This document shows, piece after piece, positions 36,915 through 46,408 of a stretch of 64,000 nucleotides of DNA. Numbering within the stretch: the first letter of the stretch is position 1; each line of letters opens with the position of its first letter. The DNA lies in assembly GCF_003208655.1 (NCBI RefSeq), contig NZ_QKLU01000005.1:30889-94888 (forward strand), given 5' to 3'. A program made the position numbers and the translations under genes. The notes beneath the pieces are model-generated. The model saw nothing but the letters and a program-made list of their open reading frames with translations. It was not told the DNA's origin and ran no database searches. This DNA comes from Pedobacter nutrimenti. GTDB taxonomy: Bacteria > Bacteroidota > Bacteroidia > Sphingobacteriales > Sphingobacteriaceae.

Positions 36915-37544
36915 ATGGCGATTATGAAAAATGGAATTATGGGCGGCTTTAGCGGGAAAGTCGGTACCGTTGTAGGGTATAAATTAAAAGGGAAGGACGT
37001 GATGCGTGGCAAGCCCAAAAAAAGAAGAGGTAAACCAAGTCCAAAGGAGCAGGATAACCGGGAAAAATTTGGTTATGTACAACTCTGGTTAAAACCTTTA
37101 ACAGATTTTTTGCGGGTTGGTTTTAACAATTACCATCCGAACTATCAGGGCTTTGTTGCCGCAAAATCTTATCAGTTGACCCATGTGGTGAAAAAGGTGG
37201 AGGAGAAATATTTTATAGATCCGGCGCAGGCCCTGGTTAGTTTTGGATCACTTTCTCCGGCAACAGAAGCTTCTGTCCTGGCCGGAAAACCTGCTTCGCT
37301 GACTTTTAACTGGAAGGGTGGGAAATATCATTACGATGAACGGACCATGATTTTGGTTTATGACATCGCAAATGAAAGGGCCTATTACGATACAGCAGCC
37401 GTAAAGCGTTCCGCAGGCACCTATGCGCTTGAACTGACTAAAAGCTATAGTGGAAAAGAGGTCCATGTTTACCTTGCTTTTGTTAGTGATGACCGGAAAA
37501 ACCAAAGCAACAGCCAGTACCTTGGGGCGGTAACTGTTCTTTGA
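36915..37544 (+). CDS. DUF6266 family protein
   Basis: The 209-residue protein begins MAIMKNGIMGGFSGKVGTVVGYK, with a basic GKPKKRRGKPSP stretch after it, the start typical of DUF6266 proteins in Bacteroidota. The rest alternates beta-strand patterns and ends in a domain with TFNWKGG and VYLAFVSDD that looks like a beta-sandwich. The function is unknown. It is monocistronic, lies between minus-strand genes and has a strong terminator. Confidence 0.82.
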   Translation: MAIMKNGIMGGFSGKVGTVVGYKLKGKDVMRGKPKKRRGKPSPKEQDNREKFGYVQLWLKPLTDFLRVGFNNYHPNYQGFVAAKSYQLTHVVKKVEEKYFIDPAQALVSFGSLSPATEASVLAGKPASLTFNWKGGKYHYDERTMILVYDIANERAYYDTAAVKRSAGTYALELTKSYSGKEVHVYLAFVSDDRKNQSNSQYLGAVTVL

Positions 37545-37548
37545 CTGT

Positions 37549-37587
37549 AAAAAAAAAAGCACCCTTAAAAAGGGTGCTTTTTAAAAG
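37549..37587. terminator. Bidirectional intrinsic terminator
   Basis: AAGCACCCTT and AAGGGTGCTT pair around AAA, with A8 before and T5 after; shared by the DUF6266 gene and purM. Confidence 0.9.
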
Positions 37588-37598
37588 ATATAGTATCC

Positions 37599-38780
37599 TT
37601 AGTGATAAATGAACTTTCCTTTATCGCTGCTGATGGTTACCTGTTTTTTATCAGAACTTTCTACCCTTCCGATGATACGGGCATCAATGTTGAAACTTTT
37701 GGAAATGGACATCAGGTCTTCCGCAATTTCTTCAGGAACGTAGAGTTCCATTCTGTGGCCCATATTGAATACTTTGTACATTTCCTTCCAGTCTGTGCCG
37801 GATTGTTCCTGGATCAGCTGGAACAATGGAGGAATAGGAAACAGGTTATCTTTAATTACATGGATATCATTGTTTATAAAGTGAAGCACTTTAGTTTGGG
37901 CACCTCCGCTGCAATGTACTATTCCGTGAATTTGTTTGCGGTGTGCTTTCAGAATTTTCTGGATCACCGGCGCATAGGTACGTGTTGGAGATAAAACCAG
38001 TTTTCCTGCAGTGATTTCAGTATTTTCGTCAATTTTAACCAGATCAGTTAATCTTCTTCCGCCTGAAAACACCAGGTCAAATGGAACATCCGGGTCAAAA
38101 CTTTCCGGGTATTTGCTGGCCACAGATTTATTGAATACATCATGTCTGGCAGAGGTCAGTCCATTGGAGCCCATGCCGCCATTGTATTCCTGTTCGTAAG
38201 TCGACTGTCCGTAAGAAGCCAGTCCAACGATCACATCACCCGGACGGATATGGTGGTTGCTGATTACGTCTTCTCTTTTTAACCGGCAGGTTACCGTAGA
38301 ATCTACAATAATTGTCCTCACCAGGTCACCTACATCGGCCGTTTCCCCGCCTGTAGAATAAATGGAAATGCCCTGTTCGCGCAGGTCAGCGAGAATTTCT
38401 TCGGTACCATTGATGATGGCGGCGATCACTTCGGCAGGGATGAGGTTTTTGTTTCTGCCTATGGTCGAAGAAAGCAATATGTTTTCTGTGGCCCCTACGC
38501 AGATCAGGTCGTCAATGTTCATGATGATGGCATCCTGTGCAATTCCTTTCCAAACAGAAAGGTCGCCGGTTTCCTTCCAGTACACATAGGCCAGGGAAGA
38601 TTTTGTACCTGCACCATCGGCATGCATAATATTACAATAAGACTCGTCATTGCCTAAAATATCCGGAATAATTTTGCAAAAGGCCTGAGGAAAAATGCCT
38701 TTGTCAATGTTCTTGATGGCCTGGTGCACATCTTCTTTGGAGGCAGAAACGCCACGCTGGTTGTACCTGTTGTCACTCAT
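37599..38780 (-). CDS. purM: Phosphoribosylformylglycinamidine cyclo-ligase (AIR synthase)
   Basis: The 393-residue protein has the PurM/ThiL-like ATP fold: MHADGAGTKSSLAY near residue 50, IAQDAIIMNIDDLICVGA, STGGETADVGD and a C-terminal FNMGHRMELYV. It closes the imidazole ring in purine synthesis. It belongs to the longer Bacteroidota form. I reject the in-frame start at 38873 because the family begins MSDNRYNQRGV and the -7 element lies inside that extension. purB is also in this window but not linked. Confidence 0.92.
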   Translation of the reverse strand: MSDNRYNQRGVSASKEDVHQAIKNIDKGIFPQAFCKIIPDILGNDESYCNIMHADGAGTKSSLAYVYWKETGDLSVWKGIAQDAIIMNIDDLICVGATENILLSSTIGRNKNLIPAEVIAAIINGTEEILADLREQGISIYSTGGETADVGDLVRTIIVDSTVTCRLKREDVISNHHIRPGDVIVGLASYGQSTYEQEYNGGMGSNGLTSARHDVFNKSVASKYPESFDPDVPFDLVFSGGRRLTDLVKIDENTEITAGKLVLSPTRTYAPVIQKILKAHRKQIHGIVHCSGGAQTKVLHFINNDIHVIKDNLFPIPPLFQLIQEQSGTDWKEMYKVFNMGHRMELYVPEEIAEDLMSISKSFNIDARIIGRVESSDKKQVTISSDKGKFIYH

Positions 38781-38787
38781 GTTGTTA

Positions 38788-38795
38788 CAAAGATA
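38788..38795 (-). promoter_or_regulatory. -7 promoter element of purM
   Basis: TATCTTTG on the minus strand, exact TAnnTTTG. The expected transcription start lies only three bases before the ATG. Confidence 0.55.
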
Positions 38796-38832
38796 GGGAA
38801 ACTCAGCAATCTTGATAGGATTTGCCCTAAAA

Positions 38833-38872
38833 AAATAACCTCTGCTTTTTAGGGCAGAGGTTATAAAAATCA
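38833..38872 (-). terminator. Intrinsic terminator of glnN
   Basis: ATAACCTCTGC and GCAGAGGTTAT pair around TTTTTAGG; on the minus strand the hairpin is followed by T7. Confidence 0.85.
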
Positions 38873-38903
38873 AAACAAATCTACTAAAAACCGTAACGGT
38901 CTT

Positions 38904-41087
38904 TTATTTTGAGAACAACAGTTCCCTGAATTTAGGCAAAGGCCATACGCTGTCATCCACAATTTGCTCCAGTTTATCGGTATGATAACGGATGGTATCG
39001 AAATAGCTTTTCACTTTTTCATCATAAGCAATGGCTTTTTCACGGGAATCTTCAATCGCATTGGTTCTTTTGCGTTCTTCCAGCATGGTGTCAATATTGG
39101 TTTTCAGCAAGCCCAAATGCTCGGATACTTTACCAATAATGGCCAGAGGGGTTTCTAAAGTTTCTTTCGGCAAACCAAGGTCCTTCAAGCCTTTTGCATT
39201 TTCCAATAAAGTGTTCTGGTATTCGATAGCCGCAGGAATGATCATGCTGTTGGTCACCTCGCCCATTACCCTGGCTTCAATTTGTAGTTTTTTATAATAG
39301 CTTTCCAGCAGGATTTCATGGCGGGCATGCAATTCACGTGCACTGAAAATATTGGTTTTAACAAAAAGCTCTGTAGATTTTTCACTTACATAAGCATCTA
39401 AAGCCACAGGCGTGGTTTTGATATTGGCCAGACCGCGTTTTGCAGCTTCATCTGCCCATTCCTGGCTGTAACCATTGCCTTCAAAACGGATGTCTTTAGA
39501 TTCTTTGATGTATTTTTTGATCACTGTTAACAGGGCGATGTCTTTTTTCTCTCCTTTTTTGATCAGTTTATCAACTTCAGCTTTAAATTTAACCAGCTGG
39601 TCTGCAACAATTGCATTTAAAACCGTCATTGGGGCAGAAGAATTGGCTGAAGAACCTACTGCACGCAATTCGAATTTATTTCCTGTAAAGGCAAAAGGAG
39701 ATGTACGGTTGCGATCTGTATTGTCCAATAAAATCTGAGGGATTTTTGGAATACCGAGCCATAAAGCATTGTCTTCTTTAATCTTTTTGCTGATGCGGGA
39801 ATGTTCGATCTCATCGAGTACCTCATTGAGCTGTTGACCAAGGAAAATGGAAATAATGGCCGGCGGCGCTTCATTTGCGCCCAGACGGTGGTCATTGCTT
39901 ACAGAAGCAATACTAGCCCTTAAAAGGTCTGCATGCTCATGAACGGCTTTAATGGTGTTCACAAAAAAGGCAAGGAACATCAGGTTGTTTTTTGGTGTTT
40001 TACCTGGGGCAAGCAGGTTTTTACCTGTATCGGTAATTAATGACCAGTTGTTGTGTTTACCCGATCCGTTAATCCCTGCATAAGGTTTTTCGTGCAACAA
40101 GACTTTAAAGTGGTGTCTGCGCGCAACTTTTTCCATCAGGTCCATCAGCAATTGATTGTGGTCAATGGCCAGGTTAATTTCTTCATAAATCGGTGCGCAC
40201 TCAAATTGCATTGGTGCCACTTCATTGTGTCTGGTTTTCAGAGGAATGCCCAGTTTTAAAGCTTCGTTTTCGAAATCAACCATAAAAGTGAACACACGCT
40301 CTGGAATAGAACCAAAGTAGTGGTCTTCAAGCTGCTGTCCTTTTGCAGACATATGTCCGAACAGGGTGCGTCCGGTAAGTACCAGGTCCGGGCGTGCATT
40401 ATATAAGGCAAGATCTACCAGAAAATATTCCTGCTCAATACCTAAAGAGGCATTTACTTTGGTAATGCCTTTATCGAAATACTGACAAACATCTACTGCT
40501 GCTTTGTCCAGTGCATTTAAGGCTTTTAACAATGGAGCTTTATAATCCAGGGCCTCACCGGTATAGGAAACAAATACAGTTGGAATGCAAAGAGTTTTGC
40601 CAGCTTTGCTTTCCATTAAAAAAGCAGGGGAAGAAGGGTCCCAGGCAGTATAACCGCGTGCTTCAAAAGTATTGCGGATACCACCGTTAGGGAAACTGGA
40701 AGCATCAGGTTCCTGTTGAACCAGGGCACTTCCTGCAAATTTTTCAATTGCACCGTCGCCGCTTGGCTCAAAAAACGAATCGTGTTTTTCAGCTGTTGTA
40801 CCGGTCAGGGGCTGGAACCAATGGGTATAATGGGTTGCGCCTTTTGACATGGCCCATATTTTCATCGCAGTTGCAATATGATTGGCTTCTTCCTGGTTAA
40901 TTAACACCCCCTGATCAATAGCTGAAATTAATTTCTCATATACTTCTTTGGATAAGAAATCTTTCATTTTTTTCTTATCAAATACATTCGAGCCATAAAA
41001 CTCCGAAATTTTGATTGATGGCGCCTTAACTTCGGGTGAAATTCTGGATTCTGCCTCTTTTAATGCAATTGTTCTTAGACTTTTCAT
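38904..41087 (-). CDS. glnN: Glutamine synthetase type III
   Basis: The 727-residue protein is a GSIII enzyme: about 250 residues longer than GSI, with the GSIII N-terminal FGSNVF-like segment, LGIEQEYFLVD, HNEVAPMQFECAPIYEE, KPYAGINGSGKHNNWSL and NDHRLGANEAPPAIIS carrying the metal and ATP ligands. It assimilates ammonium into glutamine. The start at MKSLRTIAL gives the usual GSIII length; an in-frame ATG 24 bases earlier lies between the -7 element and this start and adds MIQILTKS. A promoter and a phased T-run stretch lie upstream. Confidence 0.95.
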   Translation of the reverse strand: MKSLRTIALKEAESRISPEVKAPSIKISEFYGSNVFDKKKMKDFLSKEVYEKLISAIDQGVLINQEEANHIATAMKIWAMSKGATHYTHWFQPLTGTTAEKHDSFFEPSGDGAIEKFAGSALVQQEPDASSFPNGGIRNTFEARGYTAWDPSSPAFLMESKAGKTLCIPTVFVSYTGEALDYKAPLLKALNALDKAAVDVCQYFDKGITKVNASLGIEQEYFLVDLALYNARPDLVLTGRTLFGHMSAKGQQLEDHYFGSIPERVFTFMVDFENEALKLGIPLKTRHNEVAPMQFECAPIYEEINLAIDHNQLLMDLMEKVARRHHFKVLLHEKPYAGINGSGKHNNWSLITDTGKNLLAPGKTPKNNLMFLAFFVNTIKAVHEHADLLRASIASVSNDHRLGANEAPPAIISIFLGQQLNEVLDEIEHSRISKKIKEDNALWLGIPKIPQILLDNTDRNRTSPFAFTGNKFELRAVGSSANSSAPMTVLNAIVADQLVKFKAEVDKLIKKGEKKDIALLTVIKKYIKESKDIRFEGNGYSQEWADEAAKRGLANIKTTPVALDAYVSEKSTELFVKTNIFSARELHARHEILLESYYKKLQIEARVMGEVTNSMIIPAAIEYQNTLLENAKGLKDLGLPKETLETPLAIIGKVSEHLGLLKTNIDTMLEERKRTNAIEDSREKAIAYDEKVKSYFDTIRYHTDKLEQIVDDSVWPLPKFRELLFSK

Positions 41088-41108
41088 TGATTTTGTTAAA
41101 ATTTGAAT

Positions 41109-41116
41109 CAAAAATA
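41109..41116 (-). promoter_or_regulatory. -7 promoter element of glnN
   Basis: TATTTTTG on the minus strand, exact TAnnTTTG, giving a leader of about 17 bases to the chosen start. Confidence 0.45.
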
Positions 41117-41170
41117 AAATATAATCTTAATAAATCGCAAAATATTAGTAAAAAATGTCTTGTTAATAAC

Positions 41171-41268
41171 TTTTTTGGAGGCTGTTTTGTTTGTTTTTGA
41201 TGGGTGTTTGCGTTTTTTGGTTTCGAAATATGCTTTTTTTAGTGTGTTTTTGCTGTTTTTTGGCTTTT
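41171..41268. other. Second T-tract-rich stretch upstream of glnN
   Basis: T-runs centred near 41173, 41185, 41196, 41215, 41237, 41249, 41258 and 41266 recur at about 9-12 or 21 bases. The pattern resembles the array at 15.7 kb but is shorter and less regular. Confidence 0.4.
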
Positions 41269-41337
41269 GAAATAATTTGAATCTGTTTGTGGAATCTTCA
41301 GGGTGTTGACATCCTGTTTAAAATAAGCTTTAAAACT

Positions 41338-42177
41338 ATGCTCAATTCATTCAACCTGTACAAGAAAGAGTGGCTCAATCTTGTATTCAAAAACAGAAAT
41401 CAAAATTATGGCGCTTATCTGCTCAGGCAGCAGTCTTCGGTGATCACCATGCGGGCATTGTTTTTTGCCTCCGGGGTTTTTATCCTGTCTTTTGCAGGGC
41501 CAGTGATTTACCGGCATTTAAAACCGGCCGAAGAAATTAAGCCCCTTGTTAGCGATAGGGTGGTAGATGTCGTATTGCCATCCGAACCTGTGAAGCCCAA
41601 AGAGGAAAAAAAGGAGCCCCTTAAGGCCGAACCCTTACAGGAAAAGGTAAAAACCGTAAAATTACCTTCCCGTATTGTGGTGGTGGATAAGCCTCTTGTT
41701 GAAGAAAGCGTACCCGATATAAAGGAACTTGAACATGCGGTGATCGGACAAAGCAATCAGCAGGGGCCAGCGACGCAGGCCCAGGGAGGTACAGAAGCGA
41801 AGACCAGTGGCAATGGATCCGGAGGGACCGCTGAAAAAGAAGATAACGGCATATATGAAAATGGCACTTCAACTTTGGAAGTTTACCCCGAGTTTGAAGG
41901 GGGCATGAAGGCCTGGGCAAAATTTATCCAGCGTAACCTGCGTTACCCCGCCATGGCGCAGGAAGAAGGTATTCAGGGCCGGGTCTTTGTAAGTTTTGTG
42001 GTAGAAAAGGATGGTTCAGTGTCTAATGTGACCCTAATCAGGGGAATAGGTGCAGGCTGTGATGAAGAAGCCTTAAGGGTGATCCGGAAATCACCAAAAT
42101 GGATAGCCGGCGTTCAAAACGGACAGGCGGTTAGAGTAAGGTACAATATGCCACTTTCATTTACCATCAGCCAGTAA
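41338..42177 (+). CDS. tonB: Energy transducer TonB
   Basis: The 279-residue protein has a cytoplasmic N-terminus with the NYGAYLLR motif common to Bacteroidota TonB proteins, one membrane helix (about 38-58), a Pro/Lys/Glu-rich linker (PVKPKEEKKEPLK) and a Gly-rich spacer, then the C-terminal TonB domain (about 190-279, YPAMAQEEGIQG, FVVEKDGSVSNV). It passes proton-motive energy to outer-membrane receptors. ExbB/ExbD are not adjacent. I use the ATG at MLNSFNLY; the 17-residue in-frame extension has no family support. Confidence 0.9.
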   Translation: MLNSFNLYKKEWLNLVFKNRNQNYGAYLLRQQSSVITMRALFFASGVFILSFAGPVIYRHLKPAEEIKPLVSDRVVDVVLPSEPVKPKEEKKEPLKAEPLQEKVKTVKLPSRIVVVDKPLVEESVPDIKELEHAVIGQSNQQGPATQAQGGTEAKTSGNGSGGTAEKEDNGIYENGTSTLEVYPEFEGGMKAWAKFIQRNLRYPAMAQEEGIQGRVFVSFVVEKDGSVSNVTLIRGIGAGCDEEALRVIRKSPKWIAGVQNGQAVRVRYNMPLSFTISQ

Positions 42178-42197
42178 AGCCTCGGAATATTTTTAAA

Positions 42198-42245
42198 AAA
42201 CCCTTCAGGTTTACTAATTGTTAAATCTGAAGGGCTTTTTATCTT
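42198..42245 (+). terminator. Intrinsic terminator of tonB
   Basis: AAACCCTTCAG and CTGAAGGG with inner GTTTA/TTAAAT pairing are followed by CTTTTTAT. Confidence 0.75.
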
Positions 42246-42433
42246 TTGATGTAACAAAATTACTTTTCGGGAGTTTAATAGCTGGGAGAATAATTGTAAT
42301 TTTACCCCTTAAATTAAAGAGCAATACCATATATAATGAAGTGCCGGTTTTTTTTATTGGTCTCTGATCCTGAAAACATTGCCTTGAGCAATGTTTTGGA
42401 GCTGGTCATTTCTTTTGAGGGAAAAACAAGGGT

Positions 42434-43666
42434 ATGGTAAAAAAATATTTGTATGCTGTTGGCCTGCTGGTTGCTGGCCTGTTTTTGCCGGAATTTAAGC
42501 TGTGTGCACAAGAAAAAACAAATCTTCCCGATACCGTTGCCCAAAAAGATGTGAACGATCTGTTCAGGGAGGTCTTTAAAAAAAATAAAAAACCCGATAC
42601 CACGAAGAAAAAAAACGGAAGTGTGGTTATTTTGCCATCATTCAATTATACCGTGAGTAATGGTTTTGCCTTTGGAGCAGATTTTTCTGTTTCGAAATAC
42701 CTTGGGGATCCTAAAAAAACAACGCTTTCCCTGTTTGATCTTTTTGCTGAAAAAGCAACTAAAACGCTGGCTTTGGTCCAGCTTCGCCATAATATATATA
42801 CCTCAGGTGATAAATGGATTTTACAGGGCAACTGGGAACTGGGCAAAACAGAAGTCGTAGACCATGGTATCGGTACCGGGCGGGATGATCCGGGAGAATT
42901 CCCTATTAAGTATACCTATATCAAGTTTAGTGAAAAGGTTTCAAAAAAGGTAGTTGATCATTTTTTTGCAGGCGCTGGACTGGCTTATAACTATTACACC
43001 AATATTGATGATGAACGCCTGAATGGGGAACACTCCAGGACTTTTAATCATTTTTACAGTTTAAAAAATGGCTATCCGGCCTATGGTTACCTGGCGGGGG
43101 GCTTATTGTTTGATCTACAGTATAATACAAAAGACCATCCTTTTCGTCCCTACAAAGGTTTATTTGTTAATGTGACTTTTCGTTTAAATCAAACCTGGCT
43201 GGGTAGTGAAAAAGATGCAACGCAGATTAAAACCGAACTCCGGAAATACTGGAGCCTTTCCCATAAAAACCCGGAACATGTATTGGCTTTCTGGCTTTGG
43301 GGTTCTTACCTGTTAAAAGGCTCTGTACCTTATCTGGAGTTGCCTGCAACCGGTAGTGACCCGGAGCAGCGCATGGGCAGAGGTTATACCATTAGCCGTT
43401 TTAAAGGTCCTTCTTATTTTTATAATGAACTGGAGTACCGCTTTCCCATCACCAGGAATAAGCTGATCAGTGGGGTGGCATTTTTTAATATGCAAACTGC
43501 CAATAACCAGCGTACGACCAAATTGTTTCAGTACTGGGAGCCAGGTGGTGGCGGTGGTTTAAGAATTTTATTTGATAAACATACCCGCACCAATCTTTGT
43601 CTGGATTATGGTTTTGGGAATTATGGTTCCAATGGCATATCGGTTGGCATCAATGAAACCTTTTAA
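42434..43666 (+). CDS. BamA/TamA-family outer-membrane barrel protein
   Basis: The 410-residue protein has a signal peptide (about 1-26), a short charged periplasmic stretch (KKNKKPDTTKKK) and then a barrel of alternating strands with GRGYTISRFKGPSYFYNELEYRFPI, close to the conserved VRGY-type loop of Omp85 proteins, ending in a C-terminal aromatic strand (ISVGINETF). It has no POTRA domains, so it is the short surface-antigen-D15 type of unknown role. Its stop overlaps the convergent DUF5686 gene by four bases. Confidence 0.82.
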   Translation: MVKKYLYAVGLLVAGLFLPEFKLCAQEKTNLPDTVAQKDVNDLFREVFKKNKKPDTTKKKNGSVVILPSFNYTVSNGFAFGADFSVSKYLGDPKKTTLSLFDLFAEKATKTLALVQLRHNIYTSGDKWILQGNWELGKTEVVDHGIGTGRDDPGEFPIKYTYIKFSEKVSKKVVDHFFAGAGLAYNYYTNIDDERLNGEHSRTFNHFYSLKNGYPAYGYLAGGLLFDLQYNTKDHPFRPYKGLFVNVTFRLNQTWLGSEKDATQIKTELRKYWSLSHKNPEHVLAFWLWGSYLLKGSVPYLELPATGSDPEQRMGRGYTISRFKGPSYFYNELEYRFPITRNKLISGVAFFNMQTANNQRTTKLFQYWEPGGGGGLRILFDKHTRTNLCLDYGFGNYGSNGISVGINETF

Positions 43667-46224
43667 AATTCAAACTGTATTCTGGCCCTTAATCCATATT
43701 TGGAGGCACCAGGATTGTCCAGGTAGTTGAAGCGCCTGACCAGGTCCAACCGGCCTACTTTAAAGATGTTTCCTATTCCGACACTGCCTTCCATATAAGG
43801 GGTTTTGCCTAAAAAATAGGTGGTTGGGATGCCTTCCGGATTGACGGGGAACTGGATCAGGCCAGAATGCAGGTCGGGATTGTTTTCTGTTCTTAGCCCA
43901 CCGGTAAGCCCTTTAAAAGTAATGTATTCCCGTAGTTTAAGTTTTTTGATTAAAGGGATCCGGTTTAAAAAGAGCCCGTTAAAATTATGGTCTATATAAA
44001 TGCTGGCATAATGATCACTTACAAACTCCAGAAAATTCATCATGTTGTAGGCATAGGTCTGGTAAGCATAAGACTGGTTGGCCCTGTGAATGGTCAGCAA
44101 AGGAAAAGGCAGCTGGCCAAAAATATAACCGCCTTCCAGATGTACGTCCGACCGGCCAAACTGCGATAGGTAAAAACGCTTGTCTATACTACCCAATAGG
44201 CTGTGGTAATTGTTTTCGCCTCTTAGAAAGCCCTTTACCCCTACAGAATAATTGAGGTCAAAGACCGGGTATTTTTCAATGATCCTTTCGCGAAAAACCT
44301 TGCCCTGATAGAATTTTTCATTGGGTGCATAGCGAAGTTCGAGGTTGAACTCCGAATTGGTAATCTGGCTGGTGTATTGGGGCAAGCCACCGGAAAAACT
44401 TTTATAAACCAATGCGTCTGCAGGTCTTTGCGTCCATTTTTTAAAGGAAATGTTGAAAGAAAAGTGATTGGCGTATTCCTGCATGTATTCGGCCCGGTAA
44501 AAATCATTGTACAGAAACTGGTTGTTTACCCCATGCTTAAAGGAGGCAATGAAATTGTCTTCGGTAATTACGTTTTTGGTTTCGTCACCGGGAATTTCTG
44601 TGTCGCGCTGGAAACTGGCGCGAATAAAACTTTGTGGAAAAGTATAAATGCTTTTGTTGTTGAAGGCATAGGCTGCACTAAAAAAATATTTCCATTTTTC
44701 GTCCTTAATGCCATAAGCTACATAGGTGTCAAAAAAATATCGGGTACTGAAATCAGTGGTGGTCCGGCCACCGATGCGTGGTTTAAAGCCCTCCAGGTTG
44801 TTGAAGGTGTAAAAAGTATAAAAGGGGCCGATCTCCACAGGACCAAATTTCTTATAACCTACAAAGAAAAAGGCAGCAATATCCATCATTCTTCTAAAAG
44901 ATTTCATTTTGCTTAAACTGTCCATATTGCTGTAAATGCGAAGCTTATTGGCAGGTATGGTGTCCAGTCTGTTGCTGTTCCAATAAGCCTCCGAACGTTT
45001 TGAGGCCTCGGGCGAAACTTCTATTTCCATTCCTTTATAAAGGGAGTCCGGGCGCTGTACATTGGTTTTGTAGTTTTTAATGGTGACCATTCTTTCTCCC
45101 TTAAAACCACGACTTCCGTCTTTTCCTAAGCCAAAATCCATCAGTAGGTGGCTTTTATTCAGGTAATAGCGGCCGGCAGAATCTTTTTCGAAATTGAGTT
45201 TTACCTGCAGGGCCTTTACAAAATTGATGTTGATGTTTTTTCCGGTTTTCAAAAATGCATCCTGAACCGCATACCTTCCATCCATGGTGATGTATATCTG
45301 GCCTTCAAAGAGTAGGGCATTCTGGTTTCTGGGTACAAAAGAAAGCTCGATCAGCGGCGGATCGTGGGTTTTCAGGGTATCGGTAATAAAAAATTTATAA
45401 AAAGTAGGGGCACCCTCTGCAATTGGACTCAGGAACTGGCTGTTGGTGAAAATAATGTTGTTGTCGTAAATATTTACGTCTGCATACATCCTTTCAAAAT
45501 AATTGCCTATGGCATTATTGTCTACCAAGCCTTCATCGAAATTGACGTGTTTGTCGGCCAGCATAATGATTTTCTTTTTTTCGGGATTTTTGCGGTAATA
45601 AAAATCAGATAACCTTTCCCTGAGGTAAATCGGCATCAGGTTTTTTCCACCGATTTCAGTGGAATCCTGCTTGTCAAAAAGAAACTGGTATTTGCGGAAG
45701 ATTTTTTTGTTTTTGAACTTGTCTGAAAGGTTGCTGAGCGAAAACTGCATCCAGTCGTACTGCTGGTATTCCACATTCTGATTGCTTTCAATGCGGTTTA
45801 ATGGTTTGTGTTCTATCACCTGGCGGATCAGCTCAACGGCGGGGTTTCCTTTATTGCGGTAAGGGGCCGCTTTTTTAGAACTGATTTTTACTTCACTCAG
45901 GCTTTGGGATTCTTCCTGCAGGCTAATGTTGACCACCTGGCTTTTGGAAGGGGTAATGGCAATATATTTTGTTTTATAGCCAATAAATTCTACAGACAGT
46001 TGCGTATATGGGGCGCTGCTGCTCAGGCTGAAATTCCCGTTTTCATCCGTTTTTGTGGCTGTTCTTGAATTTCGGAAGATAACAGTAACATTGGGCAGCG
46101 GGCCCTTGTCCCGGCTATCGGTTACCTTTCCTGAAACCTGCGTTTGCTGGGCAGAGAGTTTCAGGCCATAAAAGCATAGTAATGCTGTCAATCCATAAAA
46201 AGACTTTCTTGAAATCGTTATCAT
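43663..46224 (-). CDS. DUF5686 outer-membrane protein with CarboxypepD-type N-terminal domain
   Basis: The 853-residue protein has a signal peptide, a CarboxypepD-reg beta-sandwich (about 27-115, SGKVTDSRDKGPLPNVTV, TDENGNFSL, IGYKTKYI) and a long C-terminal part rich in aromatic amphipathic strands ending ARIQFEF, which suggests an outer-membrane barrel. This is the DUF5686 architecture frequent in Bacteroidota; the function is unknown. It differs from TonB receptors by lacking the plug. It is monocistronic and convergent with the BamA-like gene. Confidence 0.87.
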   Translation of the reverse strand: MITISRKSFYGLTALLCFYGLKLSAQQTQVSGKVTDSRDKGPLPNVTVIFRNSRTATKTDENGNFSLSSSAPYTQLSVEFIGYKTKYIAITPSKSQVVNISLQEESQSLSEVKISSKKAAPYRNKGNPAVELIRQVIEHKPLNRIESNQNVEYQQYDWMQFSLSNLSDKFKNKKIFRKYQFLFDKQDSTEIGGKNLMPIYLRERLSDFYYRKNPEKKKIIMLADKHVNFDEGLVDNNAIGNYFERMYADVNIYDNNIIFTNSQFLSPIAEGAPTFYKFFITDTLKTHDPPLIELSFVPRNQNALLFEGQIYITMDGRYAVQDAFLKTGKNININFVKALQVKLNFEKDSAGRYYLNKSHLLMDFGLGKDGSRGFKGERMVTIKNYKTNVQRPDSLYKGMEIEVSPEASKRSEAYWNSNRLDTIPANKLRIYSNMDSLSKMKSFRRMMDIAAFFFVGYKKFGPVEIGPFYTFYTFNNLEGFKPRIGGRTTTDFSTRYFFDTYVAYGIKDEKWKYFFSAAYAFNNKSIYTFPQSFIRASFQRDTEIPGDETKNVITEDNFIASFKHGVNNQFLYNDFYRAEYMQEYANHFSFNISFKKWTQRPADALVYKSFSGGLPQYTSQITNSEFNLELRYAPNEKFYQGKVFRERIIEKYPVFDLNYSVGVKGFLRGENNYHSLLGSIDKRFYLSQFGRSDVHLEGGYIFGQLPFPLLTIHRANQSYAYQTYAYNMMNFLEFVSDHYASIYIDHNFNGLFLNRIPLIKKLKLREYITFKGLTGGLRTENNPDLHSGLIQFPVNPEGIPTTYFLGKTPYMEGSVGIGNIFKVGRLDLVRRFNYLDNPGASKYGLRARIQFEF

Positions 46225-46396
46225 ATTTAGGGGAACTCGGGGTAAAGTCTTTTTATTTTACATCAATATTACAAATTCTATGCCCATTTAAGCTGTTAAT
46301 TTTTGTTAAAAAGATAAAATTTTAGAACGGTTGAAATTTTGTGTGGTCTTGCAATGGTAGTTACCGATGGAAATCGTTTTGAAAGAAGATGTTTTT

Positions 46397-46404
46397 TACC
46401 TTTG
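46397..46404 (+). promoter_or_regulatory. -7 promoter element of the gloA2-fbp operon
   Basis: TACCTTTG is an exact TAnnTTTG; counting five bases from the G gives the ATG itself, so the mRNA should be leaderless. Confidence 0.55.
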
Positions 46405-46408
46405 ACAA

